Below, one piece after another: positions 33,141 through 41,138 of a stretch of 49,267 nucleotides of DNA (position 1 is the stretch's first letter; the number at the start of each line of letters is the position of its first letter). The notes under the pieces were generated by a model. It did not search any database. It saw only the letters and a program-made list of their open reading frames with translations, and was not told the origin of the DNA. A program made the translations under genes and the position numbers. The DNA comes from Nocardia neocaledoniensis (lineage in GTDB: Bacteria > Actinomycetota > Actinomycetes > Mycobacteriales > Mycobacteriaceae): positions 1 to 49,267 of the forward strand of contig NZ_JARWOJ010000230.1 in assembly GCF_029868625.1 (NCBI RefSeq). The letters run 5' to 3'.

Positions 33141-33159
33141 GGGGTCTTGCCGCAAGAGC
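33141..33159 (-). promoter_or_regulatory. Probable rifamycin-associated element (RAE)
   Basis: On the minus strand the 19-mer is GCTCTTGCGGCAAGACCCC, an imperfect inverted repeat with the core CTTGCGGCAAG. This agrees with the RAE consensus as I remember it. RAE elements precede rifamycin-inactivating genes in many actinobacteria and confer rifamycin-induced expression. The element lies between a TATAGC -10-like hexamer (about 33167-33172) and the rox start. Confidence 0.75.
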
Positions 33160-33182
33160 GGGGGTGCGCTATACATTGAGAG

Positions 33183-33210
33183 TGGCAAGGAGAGGTTTCC
33201 CTCCTTGCCA
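33183..33210. other. 10-bp hairpin in the rox upstream region
   Basis: TGGCAAGGAG pairs perfectly with CTCCTTGCCA around an 8-base loop. The 430-base gap 33082-33512 otherwise holds the RAE and a -10-like site; no gene is convincing between 33211 and 33500. The hairpin may be part of rox control or an upstream terminator. Confidence 0.4.
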
Positions 33211-33500
33211 TTGTCGTGTCCGGCCCTTTTCCGTGGCCGGCCGAGCGGCTGTCCGCTGCGCTCGAAATGGCAGTCGATGCCAGTGCGCATCCGATGCGCG
33301 TTACCGTCGATTCCGCCGGTCCCGAGCCGGGGAATGCCGGATGGACAGGCCCGCGCACGGGCCGTACCGAAACCCTGATACCTCGGGGAACGCGTGCGAT
33401 GTTGCACGCCGTGCGGCGCGCAATCCCTCTCCCGCAACCGATTTCGGCATGGAGTGCAGCCGGGGTTCCACGTGAATCAGGCCGCCGCCACCGGGGCCGA

Positions 33501-33506
33501 TACGCT
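33501..33506 (+). promoter_or_regulatory. -10 hexamer TACGCT, leaderless promoter of the HAD gene
   Basis: TACGCT fits TAnnnT and ends 6 bases before the GTG start at 33513. No ribosome-binding site is present, consistent with leaderless expression. Confidence 0.45.
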
Positions 33507-33512
33507 CGCGGG

Positions 33513-34127
33513 GTGACCATCACCGTCGGCTTCGACCTGGACATGACCCTGATCGACTCCCGGCCAGGTGTCAGCCACGCGATCGACACCCTCGCCGGGG
33601 AGTTCGATCTGCCGATCGTCGGCAGCCGCTTCGCGGCGCACCTCGGCCCGCCACTGGCCACCCTGCTCGGCGACGCGGGCGCACCCGACGACCTCATCCC
33701 CCATCTGGTCACCCGCTACCGCCAGCTCTACCCCGCCGTCGTCGCGCGCATCCCCGCGCTGCCGGGCGCGAGCGCCGCTCTGGACGCGGTGCGGGCCGGC
33801 GGGGGCCGCGCGCTGGTGGTGACCGGCAAATTCGAGCCGCACGCGCGGCTGCACGTCGACCACTTCGGCTGGCAGGTCGACCGGCTCGCGGGCGACCTGT
33901 GGTCCACCGGCAAGGCCGAGGTGCTGCGCGCCGAGTCCGCGCACGTCTTCGTCGGCGACCACGCCGGGGACATGCGCGGCGCCAAGGCCGCGGACGCGTT
34001 CGCCGTCGGCGTGACCACCGGCCCCTACGACGCCGACGGCCTGCGCGCCGCGGGCGCCGACGTCGTCCTCGACGACCTCGTCGAGTTCCCTTCGTGGCTG
34101 GCCGAATTCGCCCGCACCCGCCGCTGA
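33513..34127 (+). CDS. HAD-superfamily phosphatase
   Basis: 204 residues. Motif I FDLDMTLIDS (nucleophile Asp and general acid Asp; the usual Gly is Met), motif II VVTGKF (Thr), and motif III/IV GDHAGDMRGAK (metal-binding Asp). A helical cap follows motif I (GVSHAIDTLAGEF...). It is phosphoglycolate-phosphatase-like, with unknown substrate. The GTG at 33513 places motif I at residue 7 as usual and matches the leaderless -10; a longer upstream frame was rejected as non-coding. Confidence 0.85.
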   Translation: MTITVGFDLDMTLIDSRPGVSHAIDTLAGEFDLPIVGSRFAAHLGPPLATLLGDAGAPDDLIPHLVTRYRQLYPAVVARIPALPGASAALDAVRAGGGRALVVTGKFEPHARLHVDHFGWQVDRLAGDLWSTGKAEVLRAESAHVFVGDHAGDMRGAKAADAFAVGVTTGPYDADGLRAAGADVVLDDLVEFPSWLAEFARTRR

Positions 34128-34191
34128 TCGCGAACAACGCGCCCGCCCGGCGGTTCCGGAACCCCGGCGCCGGGTCGCGCGTTGTCGTGGC

Positions 34192-34773
34192 ATGTCGACC
34201 GATCCCTATTGGAATCACAACACGCAGTACCACCCGTGGATCCTCGAACAGGTGCCCGGCCACGCCCGCACCGCACTCGACATCGGTTGCGGCGACGGCC
34301 TGCTCGCCCGCAAGCTCGCCACCCGCTGCGATGCCGTCCTCGGCGTCGACATCGACGAGAACGTCCTGGCCACCGCGCCGTCGGCGCCGAACGTGCACCT
34401 CGAGAAGGCCGACTTCCGCGACCTCGACGACACCTTCGACATGGTGACCGCCGTCGCCACCCTGCACCACGTCCCGATCCGCGACGGCGTCGCCGCCCTG
34501 CGTCACCTGGTCGCCCCCGGTGGCACTCTCGCGGTCGTCGGGCTGTGGAAGATGCACCCGCTCACCGACATCCATTACCTGCCCCTGCTGCCGGCGATCC
34601 GCGGCCTGGACTGGTGGCGCCGCGGCCGCCGCGGTGGGCCCGCCGCCACGGTGCGGGACCCGCAGGAGACGCTGTCGGAGATCCGCGCGGTGGCGGCGGA
34701 ACTGCTGCCGGGAGCCCGCATCCACCGCCGCCTGATGTGGCGATACACGCTGGTGTGGCGGCGCCCGCGCTGA
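34192..34773 (+). CDS. Class I SAM-dependent methyltransferase
   Basis: 193 residues. SAM-binding motif I LDIGCGDGLLARKLA, motif II acidic residue in VLGVDIDENVL, then ATLHHVPIRDGVAALRHLVAPGGTLAVVGLW typical of small-molecule methyltransferases. The substrate is unknown. The N terminus STDPYWNHNTQYHPWILEQVP is typical of a family often found alone in actinobacteria. Separated from the HAD gene by 64 bases. Confidence 0.87.
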   Translation: MSTDPYWNHNTQYHPWILEQVPGHARTALDIGCGDGLLARKLATRCDAVLGVDIDENVLATAPSAPNVHLEKADFRDLDDTFDMVTAVATLHHVPIRDGVAALRHLVAPGGTLAVVGLWKMHPLTDIHYLPLLPAIRGLDWWRRGRRGGPAATVRDPQETLSEIRAVAAELLPGARIHRRLMWRYTLVWRRPR

Positions 34774-34842
34774 CGCCACCGTTTCTCGTGCGGCGCGCCG
34801 GGTGATACAGTCCGGCCAGTTTTTGCACGGGGAGGATTTCTC

Positions 34843-34896
34843 ATCAGTACATCGCCGACTGTCCGGCGGCGCACCGGTTTCGGGGTGGCGCGGTGA
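34843..34896 (+). other. Possible 17-codon leader with non-canonical ATC start
   Basis: A very strong ribosome-binding site GGGGAGGA (34829-34836) is placed 6 bases before ATC-AGT-ACA-TCG, not before a standard start codon. The frame runs 17 codons (STSPTVRRRTGFGVAR after the first) and its TGA overlaps the GTG of the DUF4247 gene. A -10-like TACAGT lies at 34806-34811. It could be a leader using a rare start, the remnant of an upstream gene, or a base error (ATG read as ATC). Confidence 0.25.
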
Positions 34897-35330
34897 ACCG
34901 GAAGAAGTGGATCATCGCGGGCGCCGTGGCCCTCGTCCTCACGTTGATCGCCGTGATCGTCGTCGTCGCGGTGACCCGCGACCAGGATCCGCGCGCCTTC
35001 GTCAGCGAGAAGTACCAGCGGGCCAGGCAACTCGACCAGGCCAACGACGGCATCGCCTTCACCGCGGCCGCCGCGCCGGCCGTCGTCGCCGCCGCCATCG
35101 CCAAGGCCACCGATCCGCGCGATCGCCGCAACACCGGCGACAGTCACTACCTGCGCTTCGACAAGGACCTCGTCGCGGTGTCCCCGCACGCGGGCGGCTC
35201 GCTCGTGCTCGTCGACAGCTGGGCCAACGGCACCCGCCGCCATCACTCCCACACCAGCGCCTACGGCTGGAACAGCGGCTCCGCGGCGGGCGACTACCGC
35301 GGCGGCGGCAGCGACTCCGGCGGTAAGTAG
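34893..35330 (+). CDS. DUF4247-type membrane-anchored protein
   Basis: 145 residues from GTG. One N-terminal transmembrane helix (~8-28) then an extracytoplasmic domain with DPRAFVSEKYQRARQLDQ, a segment YLRFDKDLVAVSPHAGGSLVLVD, and a Ser/Gly/His-rich tail. It matches DUF4247 proteins, which accompany DUF350 and membrane spermidine-synthase-like genes in actinobacteria (mycobacterial Rv2599-Rv2601 order). Function is unknown; an envelope role is likely. The two further genes seen upstream in mycobacteria (Rv2597, Rv2598 type) are absent here. Confidence 0.75.
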   Translation: MNRKKWIIAGAVALVLTLIAVIVVVAVTRDQDPRAFVSEKYQRARQLDQANDGIAFTAAAAPAVVAAAIAKATDPRDRRNTGDSHYLRFDKDLVAVSPHAGGSLVLVDSWANGTRRHHSHTSAYGWNSGSAAGDYRGGGSDSGGK

Positions 35331-35372
35331 TTCATCGAGGCCCTTCGCCTCACACAGCACAGGAGGACACTC

Positions 35373-35798
35373 ATGCTCGCCGACCTGGCGGCGGACGCGG
35401 GGGCCGCGCTCGCCTTTTCCGCGGTGGGAATCGTGTTGATGGCCGTCGGTTTCGGCATCGTCGACCTGCTCACCCCCGGCGACCTGCGCGCCCAGATCTG
35501 GATCGAACGCAACCGCAACGCCGCGATCCTGCTGGCCTCGAACCTGTTCGGCGTCGGCCTGATCGTGGCCACCGCCATCTGGACCTCCGACGGCAAGATC
35601 GCGCAGGCCCTGCTGGCCAGCGCGGTCTACGGCGTGATCGGGTTGGCCGCGATGGCGCTGGCGTTCGTGCTGCTCGACGCGCTCACCCCCGGTGATTTCC
35701 GGGCCGTCGTCGCCGATCCGGAACCGCATCCCGCGGTGTGGGTCACGGCCTCGGCGCACGTCGCGGTGGCGCTGGTGGTGGCCGCGGGCCTGACCTGA
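35373..35798 (+). CDS. DUF350 membrane protein
   Basis: 141 residues, four transmembrane helices arranged as two similar pairs. Each pair ends in a [V/L]DLLTPGDLR or LDALTPGDFR motif, an internal duplication typical of DUF350. The ATG at 35373 has AGGAGG 9 bases upstream. Its stop overlaps the next ATG (TGATG). Function unknown; it is consistently linked to the spermidine-synthase-like gene. Confidence 0.85.
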   Translation: MLADLAADAGAALAFSAVGIVLMAVGFGIVDLLTPGDLRAQIWIERNRNAAILLASNLFGVGLIVATAIWTSDGKIAQALLASAVYGVIGLAAMALAFVLLDALTPGDFRAVVADPEPHPAVWVTASAHVAVALVVAAGLT

Positions 35799-37330
35799 TG
35801 CCGGTACACCGGCTGGCCAGGGTGGCGCTGCTGGCGACGGTGTTCGTCTGCGCCGCTTGCGGTCTGGTGTACGAGCTGTCGCTGGTCACCCTCGGCAGCT
35901 ATCTGATCGGCGACACCGCGGCGCAGGCCTCGATCACGCTGAGCGTGATGGTGTGCGCGATGGGGATCGGCGCGCTGGCCGCGAAACCGTTGCGCCGCTG
36001 GGCCGCCGCCGCGTTCGTCGCGGTGGAATTGGCGCTGGCCGTGATCGGCGGGCTGTCGGTGGCGCTGCTCTACGCCAGCTACGCCTGGCTCAATGTCTAC
36101 ACCGGCACCCTCATCGTCGCCGCGGCGGTGATCGGCATGCTCGTCGGCGCCGAGATCCCGCTGCTCATGGAATTGCTCCAGCAGATCCGCAAGCAGTCGG
36201 CCAGCAGCGCGGTCGCCGACCTGTTCGCGGCGGACTACGTGGGCGCGCTGCTGGGCGGGCTGGCCTTCCCGTTCCTGCTGCTGCCGGTGTTCGGGCAGAT
36301 CCGCGGCAGTCTCGTGGTCGGCGTGGTGAACGCCGTGGCCGGACTGGCGTTGGCGTTCTTCTTCTTTCGCGCGCAGATGACGCGCGCGGCGCGGCGGGTG
36401 CTGATCGCGGCGACCGTGGTCGTCGCGTGCGGGCTCACCGGCACCTACGTCTACGCGGACCGGTTCGAGGCCACCGCCCAGCAGGCGCTGTTCGCCCATC
36501 CGATCGTGTGGCAGACGCGCACGCCGTACCAGCAGATCGTGCTCACCGAATCGTTCTCGCCGTTCGGCACCACCGATACCAGGCTCTATCTCAACGGCGG
36601 CCTGCAGTTCTCCTCGATCGACGAGTACCGCTACCACGAGGCGCTGGTGCATCCGGTGCTCGCCGGGCCGCACCGCTCGGTGCTGGTCCTCGGCGGCGGC
36701 GACGGCCTCGCGCTGCGCGAGATCCTGCGCTACCCCGACGTCGCCGAGGTGACCCTGGTGGAGCTCGACCCGGCCATGATCGAGCTCGCCCGCACCGACG
36801 AGCGGCTCACCGCCCTGAACCAGGGGGCCTTCGACGATCCCCGCGTCCGGGTGGTCACCGCCGACGCGTTCACCTGGTTGCGCGGCGCGCCAGGGCTTTT
36901 CGACGCGATCGTCGTCGATCTGCCCGACCCGGACCAGACCTCGGTCGCCAAGCTGTACTCGCAGGAGTTCTACGCGATGACGGCGAACGTCCTCGCGCCC
37001 GGCGCCCGGATGGTGGTGCAATCCGGGTCGCCGTTCTTCGCGCCGCGCTCGTTCTGGACGATCGAGGCCACCCTGCGCGCGGCGGGACTGCGGACCACGC
37101 CGTACCACGTCGACGTGCCGAGCTTCGGCGACTGGGGCTACATCCTGGCCGCCGTCGCCCCGGAGCCGCCCGCCGCGGCCCTGCGCGCCCCCGGCCCGCT
37201 GCGTTCCCTCGACGACCGCACGCTCGCCGCGGCCACGGTGTTCCCACCCGATCGCCGGGCGGTCGACCCCGAGGTCTCCACCCTCATGCGGCCGGTGATC
37301 CTGGACCTGCAACGCCAGGAATGGCGCTAG
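35798..37330 (+). CDS. Membrane-bound spermidine synthase-like protein
   Basis: 510 residues. Residues 1-~215 hold about seven transmembrane helices, including VYELSLVTLGSYLIGD and the charged EIPLLMELLQQIR. Residues ~230-460 form a polyamine aminopropyltransferase domain (YQQIVLTES, RLYLNGGLQFSSIDEYRYHEALVHP, VLVLGGGDGLALREILRY, VTLVELDPAMIELAR, DAIVVDLPDPDQTSVAKLYSQEFY). The catalytic acidic residues of aminopropyltransferases (in GGGDG and DLPDPD) are present. The natural substrate of this membrane class is not settled. It ends the DUF4247-DUF350 operon. Confidence 0.88.
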   Translation: MPVHRLARVALLATVFVCAACGLVYELSLVTLGSYLIGDTAAQASITLSVMVCAMGIGALAAKPLRRWAAAAFVAVELALAVIGGLSVALLYASYAWLNVYTGTLIVAAAVIGMLVGAEIPLLMELLQQIRKQSASSAVADLFAADYVGALLGGLAFPFLLLPVFGQIRGSLVVGVVNAVAGLALAFFFFRAQMTRAARRVLIAATVVVACGLTGTYVYADRFEATAQQALFAHPIVWQTRTPYQQIVLTESFSPFGTTDTRLYLNGGLQFSSIDEYRYHEALVHPVLAGPHRSVLVLGGGDGLALREILRYPDVAEVTLVELDPAMIELARTDERLTALNQGAFDDPRVRVVTADAFTWLRGAPGLFDAIVVDLPDPDQTSVAKLYSQEFYAMTANVLAPGARMVVQSGSPFFAPRSFWTIEATLRAAGLRTTPYHVDVPSFGDWGYILAAVAPEPPAAALRAPGPLRSLDDRTLAAATVFPPDRRAVDPEVSTLMRPVILDLQRQEWR

Positions 37331-37333
37331 CCC

Positions 37334-37564
37334 TCACGCCGCACCCGCGCACAGCAGATGGGTGCCCACGAGCGCGAGCCCGAACACGGCGACGGCGCCC
37401 GACAGCACGGGCACCGGTTCCCGCACGAGCCGGATCGCCCCACGCCGCGTCGCGGTGACGGCCCGGGTCAGACGTGGCGACCGCGGCTCGGCGGCGCTCG
37501 CACGGCGTCCGCGGCCACGCCGGACGAGGCCGGCCAGGGCGAGGACGAGAGCGGTGATCAGCAT
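37334..37564 (-). CDS. Small two-helix membrane protein, hypothetical
   Basis: 76 residues from the ATG at 37564. Two hydrophobic segments (LITALVLALAGLV at the start and GAVAVFGLALVGTHLLCAG at the end) flank a basic Arg-rich loop. No family is recognised. It begins 17 bases downstream of the epimerase stop on the same strand, so cotranscription is plausible. Coding status rests on codon bias and topology only. Confidence 0.45.
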   Translation of the reverse strand: MLITALVLALAGLVRRGRGRRASAAEPRSPRLTRAVTATRRGAIRLVREPVPVLSGAVAVFGLALVGTHLLCAGAA

Positions 37565-37580
37565 CGCTGCCCCCGCCTGT

Positions 37581-38645
37581 TCACCGGGTTCCGGCCGCGG
37601 CGGGTGCCGCGGGGCGGGCACCGGGCGTGCCGACGATGCCGAAGGCGATGAGGCTGTCGGCGGTGTCGCGCACCGTCTCCTCGATCGGGCGCATCGTCCA
37701 GCCCAGTTCGCGGCGCGCCTTGTCGGCGCTCACGCGTTCGGTGCGGCCGAGCACCGGGACGGTCAGCCGCACACCCTTGTCGAACACCGCGACCAGCCGC
37801 ACCAGCCAGTTCGGCAGCACCCTGGTCGGCACCCGGAATCCGCGCGGGCCGTATTCGCGCGCCAACAGGGCCGCGAGCTCCCCCATCCACAGCGGATCGG
37901 CCGCGCAAATGTATCTCTGACCCGCCGCCTCCGCGGTCTCCATCGCCAGCCGGTGCGCGACGGCCAGGTCACGGACATCGACCGGGGTCCAACCGGTCCG
38001 CACCGAGCCGGGCACGTCCCGGTCGAGCAGGCGGCGCACCGGTTCGTGCGAGGTGCTGGTCGTCGGCTCGAGCAGCGGGCCGAGCACCATGCCCGGGTTC
38101 ACCACGACCAGTTCGAGTCCACTTGTCCCGCGCACCGATTCGACGAAGTCCCACGCGGCGCGCTCGGCGAGGGTCTTGCTCTTCTGGTACGCGGGGATCC
38201 GGTCGACCACCGACCAGTCCGCCTCGGTGCGCACCTCGTCCGTCTCGTGGCCGTAGGCCACCGCCGCCACCGAGGAGGTGAGCACGACCCGCCGGACCCC
38301 GGCCGCGGCGGCGGCGCGCAGCACCCGCAGGGTGCCCTCGACCGCGGGTTCGATCAGGGCGCGCTCGTCGTCGGGCGGAGTGGACGGGAAGGGCGAGGCG
38401 ACGTGCAGCACGGCGTCGCAGCCCGCCACCGCCTCGGCCCAGCCCGCGTCGTCGTCGAGGGTGGCGGCGACGAATTCCAGCTCGCCCCCGGTGCGGCGGG
38501 CGAGTTCGGTCAGGTGCGCGCGCCTGGCGTGCGCGGCGAGGTCACGCACGGTGCCGCGGACGGCGTACCCGTGCTCGAGCAGGTCGGCGATGCAGTGTCC
38601 GGCCACGAATCCGGTGGCGCCGGTGACAAGTACCCGTGTGGTCAT
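37581..38645 (-). CDS. NAD(P)-dependent epimerase/dihydroflavonol reductase-like
   Basis: 354 residues, extended SDR. Cofactor motif TGATGFVAGH at 8-17, CDAVLHVASPFP, catalytic Ser in VVLTSSVAAVAYG, and the Tyr-x-x-x-Lys pair in AYQKSK (Tyr replaced within the motif order IPAYQKSKTLAE, which preserves YxxxK). It resembles dihydroflavonol-4-reductase/cinnamoyl-CoA-reductase-like proteins that reduce aldehydes or ketones. The start ATG at 38645 has an alternative three codons upstream. It is divergent from a TetR gene with a palindrome in the gap and is probably repressed by it. Confidence 0.85.
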   Translation of the reverse strand: MTTRVLVTGATGFVAGHCIADLLEHGYAVRGTVRDLAAHARRAHLTELARRTGGELEFVAATLDDDAGWAEAVAGCDAVLHVASPFPSTPPDDERALIEPAVEGTLRVLRAAAAAGVRRVVLTSSVAAVAYGHETDEVRTEADWSVVDRIPAYQKSKTLAERAAWDFVESVRGTSGLELVVVNPGMVLGPLLEPTTSTSHEPVRRLLDRDVPGSVRTGWTPVDVRDLAVAHRLAMETAEAAGQRYICAADPLWMGELAALLAREYGPRGFRVPTRVLPNWLVRLVAVFDKGVRLTVPVLGRTERVSADKARRELGWTMRPIEETVRDTADSLIAFGIVGTPGARPAAPAAAGTR

Positions 38646-38677
38646 GGTGTTCACCTATCGGTGCGGCCCGCCCCATC

Positions 38678-38690
38678 TGAGCGGTGCTCA
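38678..38690. promoter_or_regulatory. Candidate TetR operator TGAGC-GGT-GCTCA
   Basis: A perfect 13-base palindrome in the 117-base gap between the divergent epimerase and TetR genes, close to the epimerase start. TetR repressors commonly bind such sites in divergent promoters. Confidence 0.55.
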
Positions 38691-38749
38691 AATAATCTAA
38701 ACACCGCATAGATCTGATGTCCAGTGGCAATTCGCCCGACCCGGTCGCC

Positions 38750-38755
38750 TACGCT
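38750..38755 (+). promoter_or_regulatory. -10 hexamer TACGCT, leaderless promoter of tetR
   Basis: TACGCT lies 7 bases upstream of the GTG at 38763, fitting a leaderless transcript. Confidence 0.4.
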
Positions 38756-38762
38756 CACAAGG

Positions 38763-39386
38763 GTGAAGCGCTCCAGTTACCACCACGGCGACCTGCGGGC
38801 CACCCTGATGGACGCCTGCCTGCGCCTGATCGAGACCGAGGGCCTCGCGGCGGTGAGCCTGCGCCGGGTGGCCAGGGAGGCCGGAGTCAGCAGCGGGGCG
38901 CCGTATCACCACTTCCCCGACCGGGCCGCGCTGCTCTCGGCGCTCTCGGTCGACGGTTTCCAGAAGCTCGCCGCCGAACTCACCGCGGCCAGGGCGGCCG
39001 CGACCACCCCGCTCGGCGCCCTCTCCGCGCTCGGCGAGACCTACGTGCGCTTCTCACGCGACCACCAGGCCCAGTTCCGGCTCATGTTCCGGCCCGAGCT
39101 GTCGCACTCCGAGAAGCACCCCGACGCGCACGTCGCCGGCGACGCCGCCTTCGCGGTGCTGGCCGACACGGTCGCCGACGCCATCGCGGCCGGGGTACTG
39201 CCCGCAGGCCGCGCCGATGTCATCACCATCGCCTGGTGGGGCCTCGGGCACGGGCTGGCCTCGCTGTGGCTGGACGGGAAACTCGACGAGCGCAGCGCCC
39301 AGCTGGGCACTCCGACCGCCGACCTCGTCGACACGATCATGCGGTCCTTCGCCGACCTGATCGCCCCGCGCGGCAGCGACGCCTGA
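38763..39386 (+). CDS. TetR family transcriptional regulator
   Basis: 207 residues from GTG. N-terminal HTH: SSYHHGDLRATLMDACLRLIETEGLAAVSLRRVAREAGVSSGAPYHHFPDRAALLSAL. The ligand domain is WHG-like (GETYVRFSRDHQAQFRLMFRPEL, then TIAWWGLGHGLASLWLDG), the TetR_C_33 type. It is divergent from the epimerase gene with a palindrome between them, so it is likely the local repressor. Confidence 0.9.
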   Translation: MKRSSYHHGDLRATLMDACLRLIETEGLAAVSLRRVAREAGVSSGAPYHHFPDRAALLSALSVDGFQKLAAELTAARAAATTPLGALSALGETYVRFSRDHQAQFRLMFRPELSHSEKHPDAHVAGDAAFAVLADTVADAIAAGVLPAGRADVITIAWWGLGHGLASLWLDGKLDERSAQLGTPTADLVDTIMRSFADLIAPRGSDA

Positions 39387-39427
39387 CGGGCGCGCGAAAT
39401 TCGCTCTGCCCGGCGCGGGAGCTCCCC

Positions 39428-39433
39428 TACAGT
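39428..39433 (+). promoter_or_regulatory. -10 hexamer TACAGT, leaderless promoter
   Basis: TACAGT ends 6 bases before the GTG at 39440. This spacing is why the GTG was preferred over the ATG at 39464 for the following gene. Confidence 0.5.
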
Positions 39434-39439
39434 GGAATC

Positions 39440-40627
39440 GTGCAGCACCGAGCAGCAGAGCCGATGTCCGCCACCGCGATCCACGATTCGGTGCTCGTGC
39501 CCCGCTACGGCACGGCCTCGCTCGCCGATCTGCTCCCCTCGGCCCTGGCCTGCCTGGGTGTCGAGGGCGAGACCGACCGGCTCGGGCTGGCCCTCGACGT
39601 CGACCACGTTTGTGTCCTGCTCGTCGACGGGCTCGGCGCACTGGCGCTCGCCGAGAACGCCGCGACCGCGCCGTTCCTCACCGGCCTGCCCGCCGCGACG
39701 CTCACCGCGGGCTTCCCCAGCACCACCGCCACCAGCCTCACCACGCTCGGCACCGGCCTGCCGCCGGGCGAGCACGGCATCCTCAGCTACCTGCTGCGCC
39801 TGCCCGGCCAGGACCGCCTGTTCAACACCCTGCGGTGGCGGCTCAACGGCGAAGGCCCGAAAGTCGACGCGCTGACCGCCTTCCCGCCCGAGCGGGTCCA
39901 GCCACGACTCAGTGCCTTCGAACGCGCCATCGCCGCCGGCATCCCCGCCATCCAGGTGGCGCCCGGCTATCAGAACGGCTCCGGGCTCACCAGGGCGGGC
40001 TGGCGCGGCGGCGACTTCCGGCCCACCTACTCGGTCGGCGACCTGCTCGACGGTGTTCTGCGCGCGGTCGGCTCGGCGCCGAAAACCCTGGTCTACACCT
40101 ATCATTCGGAGCTCGACACCACCGGCCACGCGCGCGGACCGGCCAGCAGAGCCTGGCGCTTCGAACTCGCCCACGTCGACCGGATCGCCGCCGAACTCGC
40201 CGCCCGCCTGCCCGCTCGCTCCGCGCTGATCGTCACCGCCGACCACGGGATGGTCGAACTCGGCGACCGGATCGACTTCGACACCCACCCCGATCTGCCC
40301 GACGGGGTGGCCGAGCTCGGCGGCGAACCGCGCGCCCGCCACGTGTACACCCGCGACGGCGCGGCCGCCGACGTCGCCGACACCTGGCGGGCCGTCCTCG
40401 GCACCGATTTCCTGGTCCGCACCCGCGCCGAGGCCGTCGAAGCAGGCTGGTTCGGGCCGGTCGCCGACGAATTCACCTCGCGCATCGGCGATCTCGTCGT
40501 CGCCGCGCTGGGCACCGGCGGCATCGTGCGGACCGGCGCCGAGCCGCTGCAGACGATGATGGTCGGCCACCACGGCTCACTCACCGCCGCCGAGCAACTC
40601 GTCCCCCTGCGGATCCACCGCACCTGA
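39440..40627 (+). CDS. Alkaline phosphatase / nucleotide pyrophosphatase family protein
   Basis: 395 residues. The phosphodiesterase/alkaline-phosphatase superfamily fold is shown by VCVLLVDGLGALALAE (metal-binding Asp), the nucleophile Thr in GFPSTTATSLTTLGTGLPPGEHG, YTYHSELDTTGHARGP (metal ligands Asp and His), VTADHGMVEL (Asp, His) and the last His in VGHHGSLT. It hydrolyses phosphodiester or phosphate ester bonds; the substrate is unknown. No signal peptide is seen, so it may be cytoplasmic. Confidence 0.87.
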   Translation: MQHRAAEPMSATAIHDSVLVPRYGTASLADLLPSALACLGVEGETDRLGLALDVDHVCVLLVDGLGALALAENAATAPFLTGLPAATLTAGFPSTTATSLTTLGTGLPPGEHGILSYLLRLPGQDRLFNTLRWRLNGEGPKVDALTAFPPERVQPRLSAFERAIAAGIPAIQVAPGYQNGSGLTRAGWRGGDFRPTYSVGDLLDGVLRAVGSAPKTLVYTYHSELDTTGHARGPASRAWRFELAHVDRIAAELAARLPARSALIVTADHGMVELGDRIDFDTHPDLPDGVAELGGEPRARHVYTRDGAAADVADTWRAVLGTDFLVRTRAEAVEAGWFGPVADEFTSRIGDLVVAALGTGGIVRTGAEPLQTMMVGHHGSLTAAEQLVPLRIHRT

Positions 40628-40696
40628 ACCGCACCGCATAGGCTGGAGGCCACCCGATCGCGCGCGGCGCGCTCAGCGAACCCTCCAGGAGGAACC

Positions 40697-41017
40697 ATGC
40701 AGTCCACCACCCGAACCGGGACCCTCGCGCTCGGCGTCGCGGTGCTGGCGGTGCTGGCGAGCGGTTGCACCGAGGTCGAGCGGGCGCTCAACCAGGGCGG
40801 TGACACGACCTGCCGCGACTACGTCAACCAGGAACCCGACACCAAGCGGATCACCATCACCAAGGCGATCAAGGAGCGCAGCGGCTCCGACAACGAGCCG
40901 GCCGGCACCCTGGTCGATTCGATGATCGTGCAGGTCGACCTGCTGTGCGCGGGCCAGCGCAATATCGACACCCCGATCAAGAACGCCGATATCGCCGGTC
41001 TGTTCCTGAACAAGTAA
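40697..41017 (+). CDS. Small lipoprotein resembling HdeA-type acid chaperones
   Basis: 106 residues. Lipoprotein signal with lipobox LASGC (Cys24) and a perfect AGGAGG ribosome site. The mature part has TTCRDYVNQEPDTKRITITKAI, then SMIVQVDLLCAGQRNIDTPIKNADI. The two cysteines bracket a helical core, as in HdeA/HdeB, whose pattern (TCxDF...C) is similar. The HdeA link is a pattern-level inference. It may also be an unrelated small surface lipoprotein. Confidence 0.7.
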   Translation: MQSTTRTGTLALGVAVLAVLASGCTEVERALNQGGDTTCRDYVNQEPDTKRITITKAIKERSGSDNEPAGTLVDSMIVQVDLLCAGQRNIDTPIKNADIAGLFLNK

Positions 41018-41138
41018 CCGGGGCGGCGTCAAGCCGCCACGACAGGGCAGGCACCGGCGACCTGGTCGTCCGCCGGAAAACAGCGCACGCGTCGCACGCC
41101 CAGCTGATAGACAGGACAGGGCAGGCGGAGAGCAGGGA

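Noticed and set aside
33216..33512. N-terminal extension of the HAD phosphatase
   Set aside because: HAD motif I normally lies within the first ten residues; the extension shows no structure, and a leaderless -10 sits just before the GTG at 33513.
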